DNA of 64,000 nucleotides from Chinchilla lanigera. Lineage: Eukaryota > Chordata > Mammalia > Rodentia > Chinchillidae. Of the stretch, positions 1-11,060 are shown piece by piece (positions within the stretch are counted from its first letter, which is position 1; each line of letters begins with the position of its first letter). Under the pieces are notes generated by a model. That model was not told where the DNA came from and did not search any database. It saw only the letters and a program-made list of their open reading frames with translations. The stretch covers positions 286,899-350,898 of the forward strand of contig NW_004955481.1 in NCBI RefSeq assembly GCF_000276665.1, given 5' to 3'. The position numbers and the translations under genes were made by a program.

Positions 1-800
1 GCAATCACTGCTTGTAACCATTTCCAGAAATCACCAACAAAGTGAAAAGACAACTCACAGCATGGGAAAAAATTTTAGCCAATTGTCTCTCAGACAAAGG
101 AATTATATCAAGAACCTATAAAGAATTGAAAAAAAAAAATCAGGCACACAGAATTCAAAGACCCCATCCAAAAATGGGCATCCGAGATGAATACACACTT
201 CTCAGATGAAGAAATACAAATGGCAAATAAATACATGAAAAAATGTTCAACATCACTGGTCATTGAGAGATTCAAATTAAAACAACACTGACATTCCATC
301 TCACCCCAGAAAGAATGGCTATCATCAAGAAATCAACCAATAACAAATGCTGGTTGGGCTATGGGGAAAAAGGAACACTTCTCTACAGTTTGTGGGAGTG
401 CAGAGTGGTACAACCACTGTGGAAATCAGTGTGGAGATTCCTCAAAACACTAGGATTAGAGGTCCCATTGCACCCAGCTATTCCCCATCTATGTATATTC
501 CCAGAAGAAATAAAAACATCATACCACAGCAATATATGCACACCCGTGTTTACAGTAGCACAATTTGTAATAGCTAAATGTTGGAAACAACCCAAATGCC
601 CATCAACTGAGGAATGGATAAAAAAGATGTGTTCTTTTTATACAATGGCATATTACTCAGCCATAAGAAGGATAAACTTGAGGCCTTTCTAAGTAAATGG
701 ATGCAACTTGGGACGATACTCATAAGTGAAATAAATCAGACTCACATATATAAACATCATATTATCTCCCTAGTGTGAGAAACTGGAAGAATAAATAAGT
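1..800 (+). mobile_element. L1 LINE, 3' end of ORF2 and tail
   Basis: Sense L1 sequence. 315-692 translates without a stop to the ORF2 C-terminus, with [26 protein letters not shown] and YTMAYYSAIRR as recognisable blocks. Upstream, the frame is broken. The element runs off the left edge, so its 5' extent is unknown. It is a dead fragment in the gene's 3' flank. Confidence 0.88.
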
Positions 801-1149
801 TCTAAGATGTACAATAGATATTGTGAAATAGGAAGAAATTGTTCAAAAGGAAAAAAGGAAGTAGGATGGGTGAAAGGGGAAAGGACAGTAGGGAAAAGGG
901 GAAAATGCAAGTCAGTTATACTATTAGTGCCTCTTAGTTCATTAAAAAGGAAAGTTTGTGCTAATATTGATTGGAGAAATTTTTATGCCCATATCTTGTA
1001 CTCTGAACAACTACTTTAAAGATAACAATATATAATGTATTAACTATAGTTATTCTCCTATTATTTTGTTATGAAGTTTTATTTCACCTTTTTTCCATAA
1101 AAAAATAACCACCCATATGTCATAAAATGGAATACCATACAGCTATTTA

Positions 1150-1320
1150 AAAAAATGTGTGCAAGCCCTGGATTCAACCCCCAGCACCACAAAATGCAAA
1201 CATATATACATACACATACATTCATACATAAAATGATGGGTAAAGTGGAAGTATTAAATCAGAAGAAAGGCTGGGGTAGTTTAGTCATATAGCACTTGCC
1301 TAGCAGCACTGAAAAATCAA
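1150..1320 (+). repeat. Degraded ID SINE remnants
   Basis: Two pieces resemble ID: 1156-1195 has the 3' half (CCTGGATTCAACCCCCAGCACCAC) and 1270-1310 has the 5' half (GGCTGGGG...TAGCACTTGCCTAGCA). They may be separate old copies. Confidence 0.45.
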
Positions 1321-1683
1321 GTCAGCAGGAAAAAAATCAGCAGGCTCCTTGGCAATATCAGTATTACTTCAGTATCACTACTGTTTCCATATTCATTAAA
1401 CAAATATTTTTTGGTTATCAGCATAACTCAAATTTCCAAACACCTTCTTTATCTCTAGTAAGCTGTACTAGATCTGTAATAGACATCTACTGCTCGCCAT
1501 GACCCTTAACTGCACTTATCACCCACTAGGTTATTTATGGCAGCCACATGTGACACCCTCCTGGGTACACTTGATTGCAGTAGGTGATGATCACCTAACT
1601 TTGGGCCAGCACATTCTCCTCTATGCAACTCTGGAATAGAACATAATACTTGCCCTGGTATAGAACACAATACTGTCTCTGGA

Positions 1684-1687
1684 TGAA

Positions 1688-1728
<41 letters not shown>

Positions 1729-1812
1729 GTACTGAGACGCAAACTCAGGATCTTACACTTGCCAGGCAGGCGCTGTGCCACTGAGCTATATCCTCGGCCC
1801 CTGGATGAGTCT
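1684..1812 (-). mobile_element. ID SINE, antisense, with long poly-T
   Basis: A T-run of about 37 bases (the element's A-tail on the other strand) is followed by the complement of the ID body, ending AGCTATATCCTCGGCCC. The flanks CTGGATGAACTCTT and CTGGATGAGTCTT look like a slightly diverged target-site duplication. Confidence 0.85.
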
Positions 1813-2864
1813 TAATGTGGGAGATGTGGCCTTGTGTGTTACAGAGGCTTCTTATCAGACACTGAGAAAGCTGGTCTATCAGCTGAGCCCAATTAGAAAA
1901 GAGAAACCGCGATGTAACTTTTAATACAAAGAGTGATGAGGGGTTGGCTACTAATATGAATACAGAGATGACAGCAATGAGGAACAGACACTACTCCCAG
2001 GGCTGAGATAGAGCACCCAAGAAAGAGCTGCATAGCTCTCAGAACTAAGGCACTTCAGATCACTGGATGGGTATGTCATGTGGCTGCCACACCAGTGGAA
2101 CTCACTGGAAATCTGCTCTGTATTCACATACTGGAGTTTCACTGGGGGCACTTCACTATTAGACCACCTGCCCACTGAAGGAATAGGGGCAAGAAGGGGA
2201 TGTTGCTTAGAGAAGCTGCGGGCCCCTGGGTACTGCTGGAAGCCAAGCACTGAAGGATCTATGCCCAGCAGACTCTGAGTCCACCGCCAGAATCTGGTGG
2301 CAGTGGAGATGCCCACACTACAGAAGCCAGATTTTGAGATGCAACACACACCATAGGAGCCTGCCAAGGGAGGCTTAGAGCTTGCCAGGCAACCACAAAA
2401 GAACCAGGAAGCAAGGCTCTTTCCCTTTGCAAGCCCCTCTTGCACCCTGCACGGACAAACTTAATATGGTCCCAGCTGGCCAAGGAAACGTATTTAAAGG
2501 GTCCAGGTCTATTTTCACGATTGGGGGAATGAAGGGAAAATTTGATGCTGACACCAGCTTTCTTAAAAGGAGAGAATAATGCTAAATAAAATCCTCACAA
2601 ATCCATAAAGAAAAGGCCCACAACCCAGTAGAAAGAAAATACAGGGAAGCACAGAGGAAAAATTGAAAGCAGAGGCAGAAGATATGCAAGAGGGCAAATC
2701 AAGACTGGCTAGCAATAGCAAAGTCACTGAATTAAAATCGTAGATAATAACTGGGTCATTGGTGAGTTCTTGTAACAGGATACTGTTGTTCTTATCTCCT
2801 AGTTTTATCCTTTTCAGTTCTTCAGAATCTTTCCTAAATGGAAAGCTCTATAATTAAAAGTTTT

Positions 2865-2987
2865 AAAATCCTTTTTCTGGGGGCTGGGGATTTAGCTCAG
2901 TGGCACAGCCCCTGCATGGCAAGTGCAAGGTCGTGAGTTTGATTCCCGGTACCGGAGAAAAACAAACAAACAAAAAAATCCTTTTTC
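2865..2987 (+). mobile_element. ID SINE with 13-bp target-site duplication
   Basis: The tRNA-Ala-like body GGGGCTGGGGATTTAGCTCA with B-box-like GAGTTTGATTCCCGG is followed by an AAAC-rich tail. AAAATCCTTTTTC occurs at 2865-2877 and 2975-2987 as a perfect duplication. Confidence 0.9.
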
Positions 2988-3989
2988 CATTATATTCACT
3001 ATTCTAAGTGGCATACCTGGATTCCACCTAAACACAATTGTTCATTTCCATTCCTTCAGATGCCACATTAGTGGTAAGTTCTTATAAAAGCTAACAATCG
3101 GTATTTTGGAACAAAATCACAAAGCTTTCCTTGTTAGTCTTATATACATACTTCTTAATGTTATGTCTTGCAAGGGGACCAGCAAAATTCACTTGATCCA
3201 ATTACTTGAGCAAGCTTTCTACCATCTTTCTTATGGAGCCTTTGTGTCTTTCCCAAGACAGTCTTGCATCTGTCTAATAATTTATTTGTATGTTTTCATG
3301 TGGAGCTGATTATGGTGCAGCTTGTTTTTATTAGCTCTCTTAAATGGGCTCTTTTGTGTTCTTATTCCACTTGATGGAGTCAGTTCATCACCTCATTCTT
3401 TATTCTATTGGAATTACTAGTTTATTCTGCTGTTAACATCATTAGAAGTAGGGAACACTCGCCCCCCTGGGTGTGAGTATCATCTCTTTCCACCTGTCGT
3501 TCTGTTCCTTGGTTGCTAGTAGCATTCCACAGTCTCACATCCCACTTTCCCTCTGACAATTTGTTTTGGTTTGAAGAAAGTGGCTGTACCTGTATTTCAA
3601 TTTAATTTTCAGTTCTTTCAGCCTCTGATTTTTCTTCTCACCAAATCTCTTCCATCTGTTTCCCACATGATGTTCATCTTTTCTCCCAGTACTTTTTAGT
3701 ACAGGAGGCTCACGTGGTTCTCGCAACAATAATCTATTTTCATCTCAAACTACTCCTTTCAAGCTTCATGGTTTATGTAAGCCTCTCTATGCCATTCTTT
3801 CTAGTGATTCCTTTTCATTTTCCTGTCAGGTCCTCTTGGTTGAGACAGGTATTTTTTCCACACTTGTGATAATGATAATAATCCACTTCAGTGAGAGACA
3901 AGTATCTCTCTACCCCCACAAGACACTTGCTGGTCCCCACCTCTCTCTCATTTGGCCCGAGACAACTCTAATAGAAGACAGATGTACAT

Positions 3990-4185
3990 GGAGAATGTAA
4001 AGTGGATCACAAATCAGTACTTCCCACAGTGAAAAACAGCAGAACTCCACCTGTGCTTGTTAAAATGCAAATTCTTGGGCCCTGTTCAGACCAAATGAAT
4101 TGTAATCTCTGGAGTAAATTCTGGAGTAATTATCTCTGGGTAATTTTTATGCACCCTAAAGCTGGACTTCTAAAAAGGAGGCAAA
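3990..4185 (-). repeat. MER5A-like DNA transposon relic
   Basis: The stretch AATCAGTACTTCCCACAGTG...CACCTGTGCTTGTTAAAATGCAAATTC...GGGCCCTG resembles the hAT-type MER5 family. It is diverged and orientation is uncertain. Confidence 0.4.
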
Positions 4186-4189
4186 TGTT

Positions 4190-4620
4190 CTGGCTTGTGT
4201 CTAGATGTCTCCCCAAAGCCTCATGCAGTCATAGGTGGGGCTATTTCAAAGGTGACTATATCTAGAGTGTGGTGCTGAGAATAAAGGTGTGCCATTACTA
4301 AATTAGTTGACTGATTGGTTTGGCATAGTTCTGGGTAGGATTAAGGATGCCTCACCCTGGGTGTGAGTGCCACCTGTCCTAAGGTAGCCTGGATACAATA
4401 CAAAGGGACAGAATCTGTCACTTGTTGCTTGCTACTTGCTGCCTTCTCCTTGGCCTGCTTTGCCATGAACTGTTTCTCCTCTGAAATGCCCCTCTCCCAT
4501 GCCATTCTGCCTTGTAGCCAGCCAACGATGAGCTGTGAGCTGCAAAAAAAAACCTTTCCTCCTTTAACTTTGGGTGCTGGGTATCTTGTCTCAGCAATGA
4601 AAAAAGTAATTCAGAAAGCA
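4190..4620 (+). mobile_element. MaLR-like solo LTR, copy 1
   Basis: It starts GTGTCTAGATGTCTCCCCAAAGCC and ends with CCTTTCCTCCTTTAACTTTGGG...TGTCTCAGCAATGAAAAAAGTAA, the usual end of rodent MaLR (ORR1/MT-like) LTRs. It shares colinear blocks with the copies at about 5855 and 8133. No internal region is seen. Confidence 0.65.
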
Positions 4621-5079
4621 TCCGTTCTTAAGTATGAAAGGACTGTTCTAAATTTAAATATGATTTTCTACTAGGTCCCTCCAGACTTGGATGCCTCCAG
4701 CAGGTATCATCTCTACCTCAAGAAATGGAGGTGGAAAGTCTCTGGGTCCCTACCCTTATGTGCCAAAACTATGTCTTGGGTTTCCTCTCTGGAACTTAAC
4801 TCTGGTTCCCACAAACAAGACCAGCCATGGGAACACAGAGGGCACCATTAAATGACTGAGGGGAGAGTTCTGCATGGACTGTAGCAGAGACCCACCAAAT
4901 TCACACTCTGAATTCAGAGACCATCAGAGTCACTAGAGTCAGCCACAGACCCCCATCAGACATGCAGAGAGGCACCCCTGCATCAGAACCATAATAAAAC
5001 CAACTCTACCCCCTCATTTCTCAGGCAATATATGGGGAGAGCTGGCTGCACAAAGGAGGGGGCACGTTTGACCTGTGTG

Positions 5080-5460
5080 ATAGTTAGTTTTGTGTGTCAA
5101 CTTGATGAAGCTAAGGGATGCCCAGATAACTTGTAAAACATGATGTCTAGGTGTGTTGGTAAAGATGCTTCCACTAGTGTTTGAATCAGTAGACTGAGTA
5201 AAGATCCCCCTTACCAATGCCCATGGGTGTCATCCATTCCATTGAGGATATGAAAGGAATGAAGTGTGAAGGGCAAATTCACTCTTTCTGCTCCAGCTGT
5301 GCAACGTCCATCTTCTCCTGCCTTAGACATGCCTGGTTCTCAGGTCTTCAGACTCAGATGAGGACTGAGACCATCAGCCCATCAGTCCTCCAACTGTGGG
5401 TTTGGACGACAGCTACACTGAAGCCAGGCTTCCCACAGGCTGCACCCACCCAATGACTGG
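5080..5460 (+). repeat. Ancient interspersed repeat, family not assigned
   Basis: The text TAGTTTTGTGTGTCAACTTG...GCCCAGATAACTTGTAAAACAT...GTAGACTGAGTAAAGATC...CCATCTTCTCCTGCC is a known mammalian interspersed repeat pattern. I recognise it as repetitive but cannot name the family with confidence. Confidence 0.6.
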
Positions 5461-5854
5461 ATGTGGTAGGGGTAGTAATTTTAGGATCATACTTGGGATA
5501 TGGAGCACTCCTCTGTTGGATAACCTCAGCTAGATGAGTCCCCCACTGGCCTTGCTGAATTCTTCTTTAAAGCTATACTGCTACCTTAGATGCTTCTGCC
5601 CCACCTTCCTTCCTCCCTCCCTCGCTCCTTCACTCAGACCTTCTTGACAAATGACAGCTTTCCAGCCTTCTCTAGCTCCTTCCCCACCCCTTCTCACAAG
5701 CCTTTTCCCTAAAGAATGTGTCATTCATGGCTTGGTGTCTGCTTCTCAAAGTACTGTAACCAGCAGTCTCAAAACAAGAGGTCGCTTTTGCCTCTCTCCT
5801 CCCAACCCCGACTGGTCTGGAAGTGCAGAGGAGATGGGGGAGGGGTTACAGCTT

Positions 5855-6265
5855 GTATCCAGATAACTCCCAAAGCTTCATGTACTTATAGATGGGGCTT
5901 TTGGGAGGTAGCTAGATCTAGGGTGTGTGAAGATGGATTAAGGGTGTGTGGCAACTAAATTAGTCCACTGATTGGTTTAGCATACTTCTGGGTATGGACA
6001 ATGAAAAGGCCTCAGCTAAGTGTGGGTGGCACAGACCAACAGGCTTGTAGCCTGGATGGCATACAAAGGAAACCAATAGGCTTGCTGCCTATTGTGCTGT
6101 GGACTGCTTCTCCTCTGCCATGTCCCTCTGCCATGCTGCCTTGCCTTACAGCCAGCTGACCATGGGCTGAAACCTCTACAAACTGTGAGCTAAAATAAAC
6201 CTCTCATCCTTTAATTTGTGGCTGTTGGCTATTTTGTCTCAGCAATAAAAAAGTAACTGTGACAG
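5855..6265 (+). mobile_element. MaLR-like solo LTR, copy 2
   Basis: Colinear with copy 1: CTCCCAAAGCTTCATG...TTAGTCCACTGATTGGTTTAGCATA...GGACTGCTTCTCCTCTGCCAT...CAAACTGTGAGCTAAAATAAACC...TGTCTCAGCAATAAAAAAGTAACTGTGACA. Confidence 0.65.
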
Positions 6266-8132
6266 GTAGGAAGGCAAGCAGCCAGTTAGTAGAGAAAACC
6301 TGCACCAGATGGAAGTAAACAGGCAAGGCAGAATTTATTCAAAACTATTGTGATGGGGGAGAGATCGAACTCAACCTTGAACATGACAGGGACAAGTGGG
6401 GATTTGTAGCCAATTTTCAGAGCCTGTAATTTTCTTAGTTGGAAAATTATGAAGGGGAACTTGGTTAGGCATCGAGAATGAAGGAAGTGATTGGATTGGC
6501 TATCAACAATAAGGGTTCTCAAACCAGGTTAGAATTCTTGGCTAAAATTGGTCTCAATAATAAAGGCTAGTCCATAAGAGGGCTCAGATGAGCTGGGTAA
6601 GTCCTTTCCACAACCCAAGGGAAGACCCTGGACCTGCCAGGCCAGCCTACCTGGAGGTGTTGAGCTTTAAATAGAATGAAGTTTAAAACAAGATGGAGTA
6701 TGAACTGAAATGGGGTTATTTTAATAACTGAGAGTTACTGTACAGTTACAGAATGAGACTGTAATATATTCCTGGTGCCAGATACGTAGAGAGCAACAAA
6801 GGTTGCTCAGAGCACAGCTCCTTGGTAGCATCTTGAACATAGTGGATGGGAAACAAGGCTGATAGAAAACCTGAGCACAGCTTGACCAGCCTGACCAAAA
6901 TCCTCAGCCAAGCATTTCCCCCTTGGATTAGGCAGACTAGTGTCCCACCAGCTGCCTAAGGACTGCTATAACTGTTAGACACTGAAGTGGGAGACAAAGA
7001 TTTCAAGAGTCCTAAAACTAAGCCCCCGATTTGGAGAGGTGCCCAGCTGGTGGAGAACATTTGAACACACACCTTGACTAAAGGTTCTCAAAGCTTGGAG
7101 GATCAGCAACTGATCTAGCTGAATGGCATCAATGTCTCCTACAGCACTTTCCCATACAAAAAATAAGTGCTCAACATCCACAAGGCTCCAGCCTTAAGTG
7201 ACTTCTCAGCTTCCTGGAAGAAGGGCTGACCCCAAGCAGCAGCCAAACTGTGAGGTGCAAACAAGCAGAGAACATTCGTGTGAAAGATGCAGCCTCACCT
7301 GCAGCCGTGGAGACTGAACAGATGGAATCTAAAGCTCTGAGAATTAGGAAGCCTGAAATCATGGGCTCAAGAAAGGTACTGCTTAACATGTCATGGTGTC
7401 TGCTTCTCAGTCTGGACATGAGAGGCCGAAGATAGGGTTCCAGGAAGAGCTCTAGGCTGGGCAGGGAAATCAAAGAGCACTGAGCTACATTTTACCTGGT
7501 GCATTTCTGTGCATCCAGAACTCCCAACAGCTTGGCACTTACCTTCATTGTGAGATCAGCATACCAAATCTGGGTTCCAAGCTAAAATGTAATTCTGATC
7601 CCTTAAGTGAAATGGAAATAATAATACATGTCTTAATTGGTCATTAAATGAGATTATAGTCAGTTATACTATAACATGTGTTTTTAAAGTAAGAATCTGG
7701 CCCACTACAATTGATGTAATAGGAAATGAATATAATGTGAATTGTGCTTTTGATTATGCAACTCATCCATGAGAAACATAATATGAATGCAGAACACTGC
7801 AGTTAAACCAAGGCACACAGAAACACATACACACACCTTAGACATTTACCAGCTACCTCACTGAACCACATGTGCTATGGGCTACACCTACCGACATCTG
7901 TATTACAGCTGCCCATCCAATTTCAGAAGTTCTCACTACTTGTCACAATAATTCATAAATGGTAATCCTTCTAAAGCCCACTTCCATAAGCAAATTCATC
8001 TTTTTCAAGCTGCAATGCCTTATTATAGTATTTATATGTTTCTTATTTAACATGGATAGAATTATACAACCAGTTTTATTAAGTTCCTATTTATTCTATG
8101 TGTTACTAAAATTTTTGAGTGGTATGTTACCT
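6266..8132. other. 3' flank without a recognised gene
   Basis: Unassigned sequence between two LTR copies. It contains old-looking, AT-rich and CA-containing stretches (for example 7805-7840). No credible coding region, RNA gene or named repeat could be supported. Confidence 0.5.
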
Positions 8133-8535
8133 GTTGACTTGTGTCTAGATGTCTTCCTAAAGCCTCCTGCAGTCATAGGTGAGGCTTTTTCAGGGGTGGC
8201 TGGATCTAGAGTGTGTGATCCCAGGATTAACTGTTGGTGCAGTGCTTGGTTCAAGGACACTAGGATTAAGGGTGTGAATGCTATGCACCCTGAGTAGCCT
8301 GGATGAGATATAAGGGATAGAAAGAGGTGTGGTCAACCCTTGCTTGTTTTGCTACCTTCTGCCTGCCATGAACTGTTTCTCCTCTGTGATGCCTATGTGC
8401 CACACCACCCTACCCCGGAGTCAGCCAATTATGGACTGAAATCTTTATAAACTGTGAGCTAAATAAACCTTTCCTCCTTTAACTTTTGGTGTTGCGTATT
8501 TTATCTCAGCAACTAGAAAAGTAACTAAGACAGTA
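8133..8535 (+). mobile_element. MaLR-like solo LTR, copy 3
   Basis: GTGTCTAGATGTCTTCCTAAAGCC...GGATCTAGAGTGTGTGATCC...CATGAACTGTTTCTCCTCTGTGATGCC...TAAACTGTGAGCTAAATAAACC...TATCTCAGCAACTAGAAAAGTAACTAAGACA is colinear with copies 1 and 2. Confidence 0.65.
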
Positions 8536-9530
8536 CCTAGCCCTATTTTCCCCATAAACTCTGCAATTGTACGATTTTACATAGTGGCGTATTTTTAAGA
8601 ACAGGTATGATGTCATACAACAAAACTGACTACATATGTAAAACAATCAGCATATAGTCAAACTGTGATAACAGCTGTTACTATTGGTATTATCATCTAA
8701 CCTCTAGTGACTGAAGAATACTTGTCATTTTTTCAAAGCTCTTTTCCACTTATGAATTCTGTTGTGTCCTCATGCTTTATACATGAATTATACTCCTTAT
8801 AATACATTTAAAAAATATAAACCATGGGAAGTGACATAGTTTACCCAAGATCACAAAACCAGGCCCTGGTAGGTACTCAAGACCTATTCCTTACCTTCAA
8901 ACTTCTTAAGAAAAAGCATATTGGTATTAATTCTGAATCTGCATCCAAACAGAGTATAGCAACATGTATGAAAGACCAGGGCCATTTGAGGTCATGGAGG
9001 AAGAGAAGGTATTTTAGTCATGAAAGAATCCTTCCCGAAGTGAATCAGAAATTAGAGAAAGAAAGTGGACAGAAAAAGAAAATTACAGGGTGGAGACAAA
9101 TTAGTGCATAGTAGGAGTCTCATACACTGTCTACAGAAGCTAAGCAAGTAATGGGAATGAGTGAAATGCTTCAGAGGTGAACAATACAGAAGAGTGGAGA
9201 CTGAGGTGTACTCAGGTCCCACCTAAAGGGACAGACTCCAGCGAGCTCTGGAGTCTCCAGTTCATGCCTGAGGGGACTTAGCATCTCATTTTTTTAAGAG
9301 CAGAAAACTGAAATTTTAATGTGAAATTTCTAGGTGCTTTTTTTTTTCTCAAGTCATAGTGAGTTCTTTAAACATTGATGGTTCATTACAAACTTTTGAA
9401 ACGCTTTTGGAGCCAAAGTCAGCTAGCTGCTGGCCAGCTAATATGGAATCTTTATAAACTGAAAGGTCATCCCCCAGGCCTACAGCCCCATGCAAAGAAG
9501 TCTGAACACGGATGGACACAAAATATGTTA

Positions 9531-9536
9531 TTTAAT
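9531..9536 (-). promoter_or_regulatory. Candidate distal polyadenylation signal ATTAAA
   Basis: The complement reads ATTAAA, followed by GT-rich sequence (TTTTGTGTCC, then GTGTTC) suitable as a downstream element. Cleavage would fall near 9512. A further ATTAAA at 9320-9315 is an alternative end. Confidence 0.5.
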
Positions 9537-9653
9537 GTCAATTTCTGCAAAGACACATTTAAGCAACAAAATATACATTTGTCAACCTTTTAGAATTTGT
9601 TTTATACATTAACAAATACAATATGCTACCATAGCAATAAATTAAATGTACAC

Positions 9654-9661
9654 TATTTACA
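9654..9661 (-). promoter_or_regulatory. Pumilio-type motif TGTAAATA in the distal 3' UTR
   Basis: The complement reads TGTAAATA, the consensus bound by PUM1/PUM2, about 120 nt before the distal polyadenylation signal and in AT-rich sequence. This is a motif match only; function depends on conservation. Confidence 0.4.
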
Positions 9662-10469
9662 TTACATAGGCAGTCAGGGTCTACAATTCACCTCCTCACT
9701 AAGAGGAAAGAAGGAAAAGTCATCGTCACAGGGATCACTTCCAAGCTACACTTCTTAGGTTCTACCACACAAGAATCTCTTCACACAGAGATGTCAGCAC
9801 TCCCTGAGCTGGAGTGTTAAGAGGGTAACACCCACGACAAGGGAGAGTTGGCACACATGCTAGGGAGTGGGAAGGAGAGTTTCACCCTTCCAAGCAGAAA
9901 TGTCACAAAATCAAAGACGATGGCAATTAAATTCCAATCTGCCAAGCAAACACCCTCTCCCCAGAGCTGGTAAGGCAAAGTACAGAGCACTGCCTGCTAG
10001 CCTCTCACCAGACAGGGCTCCACTGCCCTTCACCCTAGGGGATTGTCTTCTTTCCAGGGGGCGCTTGGCCCCTCTGAAAGGAGAGGGGTGTGAGCTGGGG
10101 AGGGAAAGGGACTAATGGAAAAACAGATTCCAGGGCTTGGAAGAAAAACGCCCCTCACTGCCCCTCACCAGATTGCAGGAACAGCACGGCAAACTTCAGG
10201 GACCAGCCCTTGCCTTTGATAAGGTGGTAGCTGGAGGCTGGAGAAGGAGCCATGAGGTTCTGTGTGGTAGACTGGCCTGGTCCCTGCTGGCCCCTGGAGC
10301 CATAAGATCTACTTGAATCCCCCAACTACTCCCCAACAACAGACTGGTCTCTACTAAGATACATTGAAAAGGTAGTGTTTGAGCTGGCACCTTCATGGGT
10401 CAGGGTAAGGAAAGGGAAATAGGCTATGCCCCACCTTAATTAACCACCTTCATTTAAGTATCAGGAAGA

Positions 10470-10552
10470 GGCTGAGGTGTAGCTCAGTAGTACAGCCCTT
10501 GTCCAGCGTGCATGAGGCCCTGAGTTCCATCCCCAGCACCACAGGGGGTGGG
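10470..10552 (+). mobile_element. ID SINE inside the 3' UTR
   Basis: GAGGCTGAGGTGTAGCTCAGTAGTACAGCCC...CCCTGAGTTCCATCCCCAGCACCAC is an ID body without a long A-tail. It lies antisense to the RAP1GAP2 transcript. Confidence 0.75.
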
Positions 10553-10879
10553 AGCGAGGGAGAAATGAATAGTTTCCTTTTTCCTTCCATCATGATTTAG
10601 TGCAAGGAAACCAAGAGTGGCTGACTGCACCTTTGCCCTGGCCTCTGCCTCTGAAGAACTAAGGACCAGTTTGTCAGGAATCTCTTTCCCTCCCTGTTTT
10701 CTTTGCTCAAGCTGCACCCTAAATCCAGGACCCTTGGTGACCAATCTAAAAGAGCCCTCCATGGAAAGCAGCAGAGACTGAGGTCCCATCAGCACACTTC
10801 CACTGCTGACCTCTCCCCGCTGGAGCCAAGGCCCCAGCCAATGAGGGAGGGACCCTGGCCCAGGAAATGCAGCCACTTG

Positions 10880-11060
10880 CTCTACCAGCTATGTAGCTGG
10901 TGCACAGGAAAGGGCCTTGGGTTGTGGGCTCCAGTCTTAGCTTTGCCACTAGCTAGCTGTGTGACCTCAAGCAAGTTCTTTTCTCTCCCTGGAGCTAAGG
11001 TTTCTCATCTAGACAACAACACGGCTGGAGGAGACGCTGAAATGAGCCAGAAGGGCTGGG
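10880..11060 (+). repeat. MIR relic in the 3' UTR
   Basis: GCTCCAGTCTTAGCTTTGCCACTAGCTAGCTGTGTGACCTCAAGCAAGTTCTTTTCTCTCC is the MIR core in sense. Confidence 0.7.

Noticed and set aside
315..692. 125-codon open frame as a possible gene
   Set aside because: It is the C-terminal part of a truncated L1 ORF2, not a host gene.
1951..2445. 164-codon open frame on the minus strand
   Set aside because: No similarity, no splice context, and it lies in repeat-rich 3' flank.
2878..2974. tRNA-like sequence with A and B box
   Set aside because: It is an ID SINE: tRNA-derived body, A-rich tail and target-site duplication, with no cloverleaf 3' half.
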